64,000 nt of DNA from CAYVUM01 sp964619055 (GTDB lineage Bacteria > Pseudomonadota > Alphaproteobacteria > Rhodospirillales > Defluviicoccaceae), in the NCBI GenBank assembly GCA_964619055.1, contig CAZUDB010000006.1:1-64000 (forward strand), given 5' to 3'. Numbering within the stretch: position 1 is the stretch's first letter; each line of letters begins with the position of its first letter. This document shows positions 1 to 8,181 of this stretch, piece by piece. Both the position numbers and the translations under genes were made by a program. A model generated the notes under the pieces. That model searched no databases. It was given only the letters and a program-made list of their open reading frames with translations, and was not told the origin of the DNA.

Positions 1-1
1 G

Positions 2-394
2 TTGAATGCCTTCGACCTGTCTTTCGAGCAGATTGCTGCCTTCGATCGCGCCATGCTGCGAGCGTTGCCTCAACATTCGGTCACGACCGGCTATTCCACG
101 TGGCCCAAGGCCTTCACCTTTCACGGACCGTTGCTGCGTGACGTCCTGGCGGCCGCCGGAGCCGAGGGTGAGGTGGTTCGGGTCGTGGCGCTTGACGGGT
201 TCTCACAGGAAATCCCAATCAGCGACCTGGAAAAGTGGCCTGTGATCCTTGCCTTGAGCCGCGACGGTATTCCCTTGGGCGTTGGTGGGCGCGGTCCCGC
301 CTGGGTGATCTGGCCCCGCGATGGCGACTCGGACTTGGAAGCCCGCGATGACGCCCTGTTCGTCTGGGCCGTCTTCTTCATGGTCGTGCGCTAA
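2..394 (+). CDS. Molybdopterin-binding (sulfite-oxidase fold) protein, 5' partial
   Basis: The reading frame is open to the left edge, so the N-terminus, and probably an export signal, lies outside the window. The visible 130 residues match the small stand-alone oxidoreductase molybdopterin-binding domain. They show a W-x4-F-x-GPLLRDVLAAAGA stretch, then VALDGFSQEIP, then a GPAWVIWP segment near the C-terminus. Full sulfite oxidases carry a cofactor-binding Cys that I do not see here. Small members of this fold are often of unknown substrate and may be non-catalytic. The next gene on the same strand is a TAXI-type solute-binding protein 88 bp downstream, so the two may be co-transcribed. The family call is by eye from these conserved stretches. 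Confidence 0.75.
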   Translation: MNAFDLSFEQIAAFDRAMLRALPQHSVTTGYSTWPKAFTFHGPLLRDVLAAAGAEGEVVRVVALDGFSQEIPISDLEKWPVILALSRDGIPLGVGGRGPAWVIWPRDGDSDLEARDDALFVWAVFFMVVR

Positions 395-482
395 AAATCA
401 TGTCCGGTCTGAGGCCTTGGCGCGCACGCAAACGCGTCCTAAAGTCACGGGGTCGGTAGATTGTCAATGGGGACCTGGCGCG

Positions 483-1535
483 ATGGTCAAACGCAGACGG
501 GGCGGGGCCATCCTGATCGTCCTATGTGCAAGCGCGCTTCTGCTTGCGTCCGTTGCGTTTGCCCAGGACCTGCGCTTCTTGCGCATCGGCACCGGCTCTA
601 CAGCCGGGACTTACTTTCCCGTCGGCGGCCTCATTGCCAACGCAATCAGCAACCCTCCAGGATCGCGCGACTGTGACGTCGGCGGAAGCTGCGGTGTGCC
701 CGGTGTGATCGCGGCGGCCGTATCGACCCAAGGGTCCGTCGAAAACGTGATCGCCGTATCTGAGGGCGAGCTCGACCTGGCACTCAGTCAAGCCGACGTG
801 GCCTACTTGGCGTTTTCAGGATTTGGCCTTTTCGCCGAGACCGGCCCCCGCGGCAATCTTAGAGCCATCGCGAATCTCTATCCGGAGGCCGTCCACCTGG
901 TCACCCGAGCCGATGCCGGCATCTCGACCGTTGCCGATCTGGCGAACCGCCGTGTCTCGCTCGGTGAACCGGAATCCGGGACCCGGGTGGTGGCAAAGAT
1001 CGTACTCGCGGCCTGGGGGTTGAGCGAAAACGATGTGGTCAGCTTCTACGACAAGCTCGGGCGGGCCAGCGATATGCTGGTCGCCGGCGAGATTGATGCA
1101 ATGTTTATTGTCGGCGGCTATCCGCTCAGTGCCGTTGAGCAGGCTGCCGGTCTGGTTTCGCTTGAACTCACGCCTATCGATGGCGAACCAGCGACCGACA
1201 TCATGCGGGACCATCGGTTCCTGATGGCCGAAACGATCCCTGCCGACATTTATGGAGACTTAGCAAGCACGCCGACATTGGCAGTCGGCGCGCAGCTCCT
1301 GGTCTCGGCCGAGGCCGACGACGACTTTGTCTATGACATTACCAAAGCGCTCTGGCATCCCAACAACCGTAAGCTGCTGGATTCGGGCCACCCCAACGGC
1401 GAGCTCATTCGCCTCGACACGGCACTTCACGGGGTCGCGATCCCGCTTCACCCCGGTGCGCAACGCTTCTACGAGGAGCAGGGTCTCATTCAGCTTAACG
1501 AATTTCAGGGCCCACCGCAGCTGAACGAACAATAG
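483..1535 (+). CDS. TAXI family TRAP transporter solute-binding protein
   Basis: Periplasmic solute receptor of the TAXI (TRAP-associated extracytoplasmic immunogenic) type, 350 residues. The ATG at 483 is chosen because it starts a basic MVKRRRGG segment followed by a hydrophobic core and an AFA-Q cleavage site near residue 27; longer in-frame starts lack a signal sequence. After the signal come RIGTGSTAGTYFPVGG, typical of the family, and an insert with two Cys (RDCDVGGSCGVPG) seen in one TAXI subgroup. LVTRADAGI and GEPESGTR follow, as expected for the ligand-binding lobes. TAXI proteins normally feed a DctM-type fused permease, but no permease gene lies in this window. The substrate cannot be told from sequence. 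Confidence 0.88.
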   Translation: MVKRRRGGAILIVLCASALLLASVAFAQDLRFLRIGTGSTAGTYFPVGGLIANAISNPPGSRDCDVGGSCGVPGVIAAAVSTQGSVENVIAVSEGELDLALSQADVAYLAFSGFGLFAETGPRGNLRAIANLYPEAVHLVTRADAGISTVADLANRRVSLGEPESGTRVVAKIVLAAWGLSENDVVSFYDKLGRASDMLVAGEIDAMFIVGGYPLSAVEQAAGLVSLELTPIDGEPATDIMRDHRFLMAETIPADIYGDLASTPTLAVGAQLLVSAEADDDFVYDITKALWHPNNRKLLDSGHPNGELIRLDTALHGVAIPLHPGAQRFYEEQGLIQLNEFQGPPQLNEQ

Positions 1536-1571
1536 GCGCACAGCAGCGCCGGGTTGGGCGGCGACACCACC

Positions 1572-2063
1572 TCAGTGCTGGTGACCATGCTCCTTGAAGT
1601 AGTGGTCCTTGTATGCAGCGGCCAACGCCCGAAGTGTAGCGACCGTTTCGACGTCCGTGGTCTGTTTGCTCTTCATCGCGGCCACGAGCATTTGATGCAG
1701 GAGGGTCAGGTGCGTCAGGTAGTCACGATACGCGGCCTCGTCCGTCGGCTCCTCCGCCGTGACCCGCTGGGTCAAAAAGTATGCGTGGACAATATCTTGG
1801 ACCTGCTGAGCGTGGTCTTCTTTATTGGCGGTCCATCGCGCGATCATGTGGTAGTCAACCGGCTCGGCCGCCGATAGCGCGTTGATTTGCACCATCGACT
1901 TCTCGATCGTCGCCGCATGCTCTTCGATGATGTCAAATTGCCGAGCATCGCCATAGATCCCACAGGGAACTTGGCAATGCGCCTGGGCGTCCTTGATCGA
2001 TAACGGCGCGACAACCGCCGTCAGCGCGATACCGGCAACAACCAGCGAGGCCGAAATGCGCAT
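1572..2063 (-). CDS. Secreted nickel-type superoxide dismutase
   Basis: Predicted Ni-containing superoxide dismutase of 163 residues that would convert superoxide to hydrogen peroxide and oxygen outside the cytoplasm. Residues 1-28 form a Sec-type signal peptide ending in DAQA. Cleavage there would leave mature protein beginning HCQVPCGIYGD. This matches the Ni-hook H-C-x-x-P-C-G-x-Y, in which the N-terminal His amine and side chain and the two Cys bind nickel in studied NiSODs. The rest is predicted helical (EEHAATIEKSM, YRDYLTHLTLLHQM) as in the four-helix NiSOD subunit. Asp3 of the classical hook is Gln here. The ATG at 2063 follows an AGGGGAA ribosome-binding site. No SodX-like peptidase gene is adjacent; signal peptidase could expose the hook (inference). 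Confidence 0.85.
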   Translation of the reverse strand: MRISASLVVAGIALTAVVAPLSIKDAQAHCQVPCGIYGDARQFDIIEEHAATIEKSMVQINALSAAEPVDYHMIARWTANKEDHAQQVQDIVHAYFLTQRVTAEEPTDEAAYRDYLTHLTLLHQMLVAAMKSKQTTDVETVATLRALAAAYKDHYFKEHGHQH

Positions 2064-2314
2064 CGTAGGTTCCCCTTCCCGATCGGGTGTTGAGCGAATG
2101 GATACAGGAGCGAAACACGTCCTGCATAAACCATGATTCGGCCACGGCCGACCGCAGCGAGCAAATAACGATGTGGTGAGGCGAAATCCCTGTATTCGCC
2201 ACGGTGCCGCAAGACACGTCATGGTCGCCGCGAATAACGGTGTGTCGTCGACGCGGCCGCGACGCGTCGTCGCCCCCGCAAACGGGCATTGGACACCGGC
2301 ACGTAAGGGAGACG

Positions 2315-3253
2315 CTAAGGCGCGCGACGCTTCTGCCGGGCCGGATCCCGATAGCGGCGCAAATAGCTCGGAACCACAGCCTCAATCGCCGTGGGCGAAA
2401 TGCCGAGGTCGGCGAGCGTCGACGCTCCGGCCGTGACCACGTTGTCACGTGACAGCAACTTGACCTGATCTCGGGTCAACGGCGGTACGGGCAGCAGCTC
2501 CAATACCGTGGCTTCGATGCGGGCGACGGCGAACGGCACGGGAGCAAGCAGGCGGCGTCGCTCCGTTTCCCGCATCACGATCTCCATGATCTCGCGGAAC
2601 GACAGCACGCGGGGGCCGCCCAATTCATATGTCTTGCCGTCCGTGCCCGGATCAGCGATCAAGCGCATCATCGCATCGGCGACGTCACCGACCCATACGG
2701 GTTGAAACCGTGTCGGGAACACCGGCAGCACTGGGGAAAACTTGGCAATCAGCGCAAACTGATTGAAAAAGTTGTCTTCCGGGCCGAACACAACGCTCGG
2801 CCGAACCACTCCCGCGTTAGGAAACGCATCCAACACGGCCACCTCGCCGGCCGCTTTGGTACGTGCATACTGGGCTTCGTGCTCCGGGTCGGCACCAAGA
2901 GCGGACATCTGCACGAAACGCGTGGCGCCGGCGGCTGCAGCAGCCTTGGCTACGGTTTCAGCGCCTTCGACGTGGATTCGCTGAAAGGTTCGCTTGCCCT
3001 TTTCGTACAGGATGCCGACCAGGTTAACGACCGCTTCCGCGCCGACAACGCACGCAGCGACGGTATCAGGCCGGGTAACGTCCGCAGCCACAGGAACGAT
3101 TTGACCGACGTCGCCCATAGGCTTGAGATACGCTGCCGATTCCGGATCACGCACCGCGACCCGGACGACCCACTCATCGGCAGCAAGCCGCCGAACCAAG
3201 TGGCGACCGACGAAGCCGGAACCGCCAAAGACGGTGACAACACGCTCTGCCAT
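2315..3253 (-). CDS. NDUFA9-like NAD(P)-binding epimerase/dehydrogenase family protein
   Basis: Atypical short-chain dehydrogenase of 312 residues, close to bacterial homologues of the complex I accessory subunit NDUFA9. The N-terminus has the Rossmann nucleotide-binding motif VFGGSGFVGRHL (residues 7-18). VNLVGILYE and a QMSALGAD strand follow, and the YARTK (Y-x3-K) pair is where the catalytic Tyr/Lys sit in epimerases. The C-terminal half carries the PVWVGDVADAM and YELGGP stretches shared with NDUFA9-type proteins. The ATG at 3253 follows a GGGAG-type ribosome site; an upstream in-frame start adds 23 residues without conserved sequence. It stands alone on the minus strand, divergent from tRNA-Leu. 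Whether it works in complex I assembly or as a free enzyme is unknown. Confidence 0.85.
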   Translation of the reverse strand: MAERVVTVFGGSGFVGRHLVRRLAADEWVVRVAVRDPESAAYLKPMGDVGQIVPVAADVTRPDTVAACVVGAEAVVNLVGILYEKGKRTFQRIHVEGAETVAKAAAAAGATRFVQMSALGADPEHEAQYARTKAAGEVAVLDAFPNAGVVRPSVVFGPEDNFFNQFALIAKFSPVLPVFPTRFQPVWVGDVADAMMRLIADPGTDGKTYELGGPRVLSFREIMEIVMRETERRRLLAPVPFAVARIEATVLELLPVPPLTRDQVKLLSRDNVVTAGASTLADLGISPTAIEAVVPSYLRRYRDPARQKRRAP

Positions 3254-3486
3254 AACGGGCTCCCTATTCGGGGTTTTCTTTACCGGTTGGTCGTGGACCG
3301 CCGTCGGATGGCCGCCGATCACCCTTACCAGCCGCTTATAATCGCTTCACTTGCCCGGTCAACCGCGGCAAGGTGACCATCCGTGCCCGGCGGTGCGTTG
3401 GACGTTGACATCATCACGCAGCGAGCTTACGCATGCCGCTCCGGTGCGCACGTCTAGCATTGATGCGAGACGGCGATCCGCCCGAG

Positions 3487-3574
3487 GCCCAGGTGGCGGA
3501 ATTGGTAGACGCGCAGGTTTCAGGTACCTGTGGCCATTGCGGTCGTGGAAGTTCGAGTCTTCTCCTGGGCACCA
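3487..3574 (+). tRNA. tRNA-Leu (CAG anticodon)
   Basis: The acceptor stem GCCCAGG (3487-3493) pairs with CCTGGGC (3564-3570), followed by discriminator A and an encoded CCA. The anticodon stem CAGGT/ACCTG encloses the loop TTCAGGT, giving anticodon CAG, which reads CUG. A long variable arm follows, as expected for a class II leucine tRNA, then the T arm GGAAG-TTCGAGT-CTTCT. The D arm contains GGAATTGGTAGAC, typical of tRNA-Leu. It is followed 114 bp later by the rnd-like exonuclease gene on the same strand. Confidence 0.96.
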
Positions 3575-3688
3575 CGGGCTCAAGGCCCCCGATCACCAAC
3601 AGCACGGTGTCGATCCTACGGAACCGATCCCTTAAGTGTTGGCGCTGCAATCGGTGGCTGGAGCCGTTGTAGTCGAGACAACAAATCC

Positions 3689-4318
3689 ATGGGCATCGAC
3701 ACACCAACCATCCACCTACACGAAGGTGATTTGCCGGCGAACGCCAACCTCGGCGATGTGGTCGCTATCGATACTGAGACCATGGGCCTCAACCCGCATC
3801 GTGATCGGCTCTGTCTCGTCCAGCTTTCCGACGGTACGGGCGTGTGTCACCTGGTGCGGTTCCGCGCCGGTGACCCCTTTGACGCACCGCGCCTGCGCTC
3901 CCTGCTTACGGACCGCAAAACCCTCAAGCTGTTTCATTTTGCGCGATTCGACGTGGCCGTCCTTCTTCATCATTTGGGCGTTCTGACCGAGCCCATCTAT
4001 TGCACCAAGATTGCCTCCAAATTGGTCCGGACCTACACCGACCGTCACGGCCTAAAAGATCTCTGCTGCGAACTGCTCGGTGTGGAATTGACCAAGGAGC
4101 AGCAATCGTCCGATTGGGGTGCTGAGCATCTCACGGATGCCCAGCTCCGGTATGCAGCTGCCGATGTTTTGCACCTTCACCGACTGCGCGAGTGCCTACA
4201 ATCCATGCTGCAGCGTGAAGGGCGACTGGATTTGGCGGACGCTTGCTTTCGCTTCCTACCTTTCAGGGCGCGCCTGGACCTAACGGGCTGGGCCGATATC
4301 GACGTTCTGTCCCACTAG
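3689..4318 (+). CDS. rnd: Ribonuclease D family 3'-5' exonuclease (short form)
   Basis: DEDDy-type 3'-5' exoribonuclease of 209 residues, expected to trim RNA 3' ends such as tRNA precursors. ExoI is AIDTETMGL (Asp28, Glu30), ExoII is the HFARFDVAVL segment, and ExoIII is YAAADVLHLHRL with the Y-x3-D pair. The KIASKLVRTYTDRHGLKDLC stretch between ExoII and ExoIII is typical of RNase D. It lacks the C-terminal HRDC domains of E. coli RNase D, which is usual for the short alphaproteobacterial form. The ATG at 3689 gives a protein of normal length; the longer frame runs back through the tRNA gene and is not credible as coding. Its place just after a tRNA gene fits tRNA processing. Confidence 0.92.
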   Translation: MGIDTPTIHLHEGDLPANANLGDVVAIDTETMGLNPHRDRLCLVQLSDGTGVCHLVRFRAGDPFDAPRLRSLLTDRKTLKLFHFARFDVAVLLHHLGVLTEPIYCTKIASKLVRTYTDRHGLKDLCCELLGVELTKEQQSSDWGAEHLTDAQLRYAAADVLHLHRLRECLQSMLQREGRLDLADACFRFLPFRARLDLTGWADIDVLSH

Positions 4319-4621
4319 CCTCATTGCCAAACCTCGCGCGGTCGGATGCTGCGTACACCGGTTCCGCATTGACCAACCGAGGCGCGGCGGGCCATATTTC
4401 GCGCATGTGGCATGGTGTTTGCTTATATGCTAGGCGGCGGCTCACGAGTGTCGCTATGAGGGGCTGCCTACCAAAAGGACAGCACTCTTTTCGGGTCCGC
4501 AACTGTTGGACGTGCGTAACTTTAATCGTCGTTGCAGCTTGACGGCGCCAATCGCTCTGCCCTGGCCAGCGACCGTCGACGGTCTTGGCCTCCTGTCTCG
4601 ATACAAGGAGGATGACGCTCG
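4319..4621. other. Intergenic region before kdsD
   Basis: About 300 bp between rnd and the kdsD-lpt operon. I see no convincing gene or terminator. An AAGGAGG ribosome site lies at about 4605-4611 in front of kdsD. The operon promoter presumably lies in this stretch, but I cannot point to clear -35/-10 boxes. Confidence 0.5.
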
Positions 4622-5632
4622 ATGATGACCGAAGCTCAACCGGTTAACGATGGTCCCGCTTCCAACAGCGCGACGACCGAAGCCGGTGACCTCCGGTCAG
4701 CCGGGCGGGTGCTCGCGCTGGAGGTGGCCGGACTGAAGGCCCTCGCCAAAACTCTAGACAGCCGGTTCTCTCATGCGCTCGACGTTATGTACGCCATGGA
4801 CGGCCGCGTGATCGTGACCGGCATGGGTAAGAGCGGACATATCGCGCGCAAAATTGCCGCGACCCTAGCGTCAACTGGGACGCCGGCTTTGTTCGTTCAT
4901 CCGGCCGAAGCGAGCCACGGGGACCTCGGCATGATCACCGCGGAGGATGTGATCATCGCGCTGTCCAATTCCGGCGAAACGCCTGAATTGGCCGATTTGG
5001 TGACATACGCCAAGCGGTATTCGATCCCCCTCATCGCTATTACCGGCCGTTCCGAAAGCGCGCTTGGTGACGCTGCCGACGTAACCTTGACGATTCCCGA
5101 CACCGGTGAGGCCTGCTCTTTGGGTTTGGCGCCGACGACCTCCACCACGGTCATGCTTGCCCTTGGCGATTGCCTTGCAGTCGCCATGCTGGAGCGGCGC
5201 GGCTTCTCGCCCGCCGATTTTCGCGTATTCCATCCGGGCGGACGGCTTGGTCGTCGTCTTCTCCATGTCGGCGACATCATGCACGTCGGTGATTCCGTGC
5301 CGTTGGTGCCACCTGGAACGAGCATGGCCGACGCCCTGATTGCGATGTCGGCGAAGGGATTTGGGTGCACGGGAATTGCCAGGCCTGATCGCCGGCTGAT
5401 CGGCGTTGTGACGGACGGCGATTTGCGCCGTCACATGTCGAACGACCTGACCCAGCAATCCGTCGATGACGTCATGACCAGAAACCCCAAAACGATCGGA
5501 CCTGACGCCCTGGCCAGCGAAGCTCTGGCGGTGATGAACGCCCGCACGATCACCAATTTGTTTGTTGTTGATGACGGTCTTGCCGTTGGCATTATCCATG
5601 TTCACGATTGCCTACGTTCGGGCGTTGCATGA
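4622..5632 (+). CDS. kdsD: Arabinose-5-phosphate isomerase (KpsF/GutQ family)
   Basis: Sugar-phosphate isomerase of 336 residues converting D-ribulose 5-phosphate to D-arabinose 5-phosphate, the first step toward Kdo for LPS. An N-terminal SIS domain shows VTGMGKSGHIARKIAATLAS, SHGDLGMI and SNSGETPELADL. A tandem CBS pair fills about residues 215-335 (HVGDIMHVGDSVPLV; VDDVMTRNPKTIG). A strong AAGGAGG site lies about 10 bp upstream. Two adjacent ATGs (4622 and 4625) are both possible. It is the first gene of a same-strand run kdsD-lptC-lptA-lptB-rpoN-hpf-ptsN, the common proteobacterial order, which links Kdo synthesis to LPS export. Confidence 0.95.
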   Translation: MMTEAQPVNDGPASNSATTEAGDLRSAGRVLALEVAGLKALAKTLDSRFSHALDVMYAMDGRVIVTGMGKSGHIARKIAATLASTGTPALFVHPAEASHGDLGMITAEDVIIALSNSGETPELADLVTYAKRYSIPLIAITGRSESALGDAADVTLTIPDTGEACSLGLAPTTSTTVMLALGDCLAVAMLERRGFSPADFRVFHPGGRLGRRLLHVGDIMHVGDSVPLVPPGTSMADALIAMSAKGFGCTGIARPDRRLIGVVTDGDLRRHMSNDLTQQSVDDVMTRNPKTIGPDALASEALAVMNARTITNLFVVDDGLAVGIIHVHDCLRSGVA

Positions 5633-5693
5633 GTAGCGACGAGCAGGATCGTTTGGCCATGACGGCCGTCAGTCGGACCGGGAGATGCCAGTG

Positions 5694-6395
5694 ATGGCGA
5701 TCGGTGATGCGGGCAAAGCACAGATTCCGCGCATTTCGGCCAAGCCGGCGGCTTCTTCCGCAGGCGGTTCCGCAGCAATCCCGCTGCCTAGGCCAAGGCT
5801 GACGGGCTATGGCCGTTTCGTTCGTTTCCTCCGGATCACGTTGCCGATCATAGCCCTGATGATGATTGGCCTCGTCGCCGCCTGGCCCCAGATCGCCCCG
5901 AAACCGAATGAGTTTAGGCTCGACTATGCCGATCTCGACATCAGTGATGATGATCTGAGCATGGTTGGCGCGAGATTTGTCGCCACCGACGAGGAGCAGC
6001 GCCCCTTCTCCATTTCCGCTCGAACCGTTCGCGACCTTGTTCCTGGTGGCAACGACATGCGGCTCGAAGCGCCCGAAGCAGAGATTACACTCACCGATGG
6101 GGCTTGGGTTTGGGCAACGGCGGACGAGGGGCACTACCGGGTGGACGACGAACAGTTGACCCTCATCGGCAGTGTCCGACTTTTTCACGACGGTGGCCAC
6201 GTGCTGTCCACAAGTGAAGCGGAAGTCGATTTAGCCTCGGGCGTGGTCTCCGGCTCCGCTCCCGTAAAGGGTCACGGTCCCCTTGGCGAGCTTCGGGGCG
6301 AAGGATTCAGGGTTAGCGACTCGGGCCAGAGAATCATGCTGACCGGCCGCTCAGTGGTGATCATCTACCCCGGAGCCATGGAGGAGGTGCATTGA
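5694..6395 (+). CDS. lptC: LPS export system protein LptC
   Basis: Inner-membrane-anchored periplasmic component of the Lpt bridge that passes LPS from LptB2FG to LptA. A basic, disordered N-terminus of about 47 residues precedes one transmembrane helix (about residues 48-65, ITLPIIALMMIGLVAAW). A periplasmic beta-jellyroll domain follows with the repeat pattern seen in LptC/OstA proteins. The ATG at 5694 is preferred over 5685 because a GGGAG ribosome site (5680-5684) is correctly spaced only for 5694. The gene ends with TGA overlapping the TTG start of lptA, so the two are probably translationally coupled. Confidence 0.88.
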   Translation: MAIGDAGKAQIPRISAKPAASSAGGSAAIPLPRPRLTGYGRFVRFLRITLPIIALMMIGLVAAWPQIAPKPNEFRLDYADLDISDDDLSMVGARFVATDEEQRPFSISARTVRDLVPGGNDMRLEAPEAEITLTDGAWVWATADEGHYRVDDEQLTLIGSVRLFHDGGHVLSTSEAEVDLASGVVSGSAPVKGHGPLGELRGEGFRVSDSGQRIMLTGRSVVIIYPGAMEEVH

Positions 6396-7291
6396 TCCGG
6401 CTTGAGGCATACCTGCTCAACCGAGCCCGTTGCCTTACCGTTCACTCGCTCCTGGCGGTCTTTCTGGCTGCTGCCGTGCCCGTCGTGATGCCGGCGTCCG
6501 TCCCTGCACAGATGATGGGCCTGCAGGCCGGAGACGACGACTCTCCCCTCGAAATCGAGGCGGAGGGGGGAATTGAATGGCAACAGGATAAGTCGCTGGT
6601 TGTCGCTCGCGGGGATGCACGGGCGCGGCGGGGCGACGTCCAGGTCCGCGCCGACACGCTCAGCGCCCACTATCGCGACAACAGCGACGGCGGCATGACC
6701 GTGTGGCGCCTTGATGCCATCGGGACCGTCGAAATTACGGCGCCGGATCAGGCCGCCTATGCGGATCGCGGCACCTACGACGTCGACGAGGCGATCATGG
6801 TGTTGTCCGGTGCTCAACCTGTTCGGGTCATCGGCAAAGATGGCACAGTAACCGCCGACGGCCAGATGGAATATTGGGAACTCGAAGGGATGCTGGTTGC
6901 GCGGGGCGGCGCCCGGGCCGAGCAAGGCGAAAACAGCATCCGCGCCAACGTTCTCGTGGCTCATCTCAACGAGGGCGGCGAAGGCAGCGGCCGCATCGAT
7001 AGGATCGAAGCCTTTGACGATGTCCGGATCGATACGCCCGACGGCATCGTCCTTGCTGACTATGGGCTTTACACGGTGGCCACGGAGATTGCGACTCTCA
7101 TCGGCGGCGTGCGCATTACCAATGGCGATAACCAGCTCAACGGCGATCGCGCCGAGGTGAATTTGAAGACGGGTGTCAGCCGTTTGTTCGCGGACGGCGA
7201 CGCGCCCGTCGCCGGTTTCATCCGCCCCGAGGACGCAACCATTCCGGAGCGCGAACAACTGACTCCGGATGTGGATCGCAACCAAAGGTAA
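6392..7291 (+). CDS. lptA: LPS export periplasmic protein LptA (OstA-like), TTG start
   Basis: Periplasmic LPS-binding protein of 299 residues that forms the beta-jellyroll bridge between LptC and LptD. It has a signal peptide of about 39 residues ending ASVPA-Q. Repeated OstA-type strands follow, for example DKSLVVARGDARARRGDVQVRADTL and TVTADGQMEYWELEGMLVARGGA. The start is TTG at 6392, overlapping the lptC stop, with a GAGGAGG ribosome site at 6381-6387; there is no better-placed ATG. It is longer than E. coli LptA (about 185 residues), as is common in alphaproteobacteria. Confidence 0.88.
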   Translation: MIRLEAYLLNRARCLTVHSLLAVFLAAAVPVVMPASVPAQMMGLQAGDDDSPLEIEAEGGIEWQQDKSLVVARGDARARRGDVQVRADTLSAHYRDNSDGGMTVWRLDAIGTVEITAPDQAAYADRGTYDVDEAIMVLSGAQPVRVIGKDGTVTADGQMEYWELEGMLVARGGARAEQGENSIRANVLVAHLNEGGEGSGRIDRIEAFDDVRIDTPDGIVLADYGLYTVATEIATLIGGVRITNGDNQLNGDRAEVNLKTGVSRLFADGDAPVAGFIRPEDATIPEREQLTPDVDRNQR

Positions 7292-7368
7292 AGGGAACCT
7301 CGTGCACGCTTTCACGGAGGAAAAAAGTCGGCGGATGTGTGTGCCGAGATTGGAAAACGGGATAGAGA

Positions 7369-8157
7369 ATGACGGGCGAAAGCGCTGAACACCCAGTGCG
7401 CCCCACGGGACCACGACCCGACGTGATTGCGGGCAGTGGTGGCTTGCACGCCGTCGATCTCGGGAAGCTGTACAAGAAGCGGCCCGTGGTCCGCGGAGTC
7501 AGCTTCGGCGTCCGTCGTGGCGAAGTCGTTGGCTTGCTTGGTCCCAACGGAGCCGGAAAAACCACCTGCTTTTACATGATGATGGGACTGGTCACAGCCG
7601 ACCAGGGACGCGTTCTGCTGGATGGCGCGGATATCACTGAGCTTCCCATGTACCGACGTGCACGCCTTGGCATCGGGTATTTGCCTCAGGAGGCTTCAAT
7701 TTTTCGCGGCCTCACGGTCCAAGACAACATCCGGACAGTTCTGGAGGTCAGCGAACCGATGCGGCGGCGGCGGGAAGCACGATTGGAGGAACTGCTGGCC
7801 GAGTTTTCGATCACTCACTTGGCCCGGACATCGGCCTTAGCCCTGTCAGGAGGCGAACGTCGGCGCGTTGAAATCGCCAGGGCGCTTGCCTCCGACCCCC
7901 ACTTCATCCTGCTAGATGAACCGTTTGCCGGCATTGACCCGATTGCCGTTGGCGATATCCGCACGCTGGTTGCTCACCTCAAAGATCGGGGCATTGGCGT
8001 GTTGATCACTGACCACAATGTCCGCGAAACACTAGACGTTATAGACCGCGCCTACATTCTGCATGACGGCGTGACGCTGATGGAAGGTCCGCCTGAAGAC
8101 GTCATCCGCAATCCGGACGTCAGGCGTGTCTACCTTGGCGACCGCTTTTCCATGTAG
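7369..8157 (+). CDS. lptB: LPS export ABC transporter ATP-binding protein LptB
   Basis: Cytoplasmic ATPase (262 residues) that powers LPS extraction with LptF/G. Walker A is GPNGAGKTT (about 58-66), the ABC signature is LSGGERRRVEIARAL, Walker B is FILLDEPFAGIDP, and the H-loop is in DHNVRET. About 25 residues of extra N-terminal sequence precede the conserved AVDLGKLYKKRPVVRG start, so translation could begin slightly later. It sits 77 bp after lptA and 24 bp before rpoN. The partners lptF and lptG are not in this window. Confidence 0.95.
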   Translation: MTGESAEHPVRPTGPRPDVIAGSGGLHAVDLGKLYKKRPVVRGVSFGVRRGEVVGLLGPNGAGKTTCFYMMMGLVTADQGRVLLDGADITELPMYRRARLGIGYLPQEASIFRGLTVQDNIRTVLEVSEPMRRRREARLEELLAEFSITHLARTSALALSGGERRRVEIARALASDPHFILLDEPFAGIDPIAVGDIRTLVAHLKDRGIGVLITDHNVRETLDVIDRAYILHDGVTLMEGPPEDVIRNPDVRRVYLGDRFSM

Positions 8158-8181
8158 GGACCGATAACGGCTCGAACTGCT

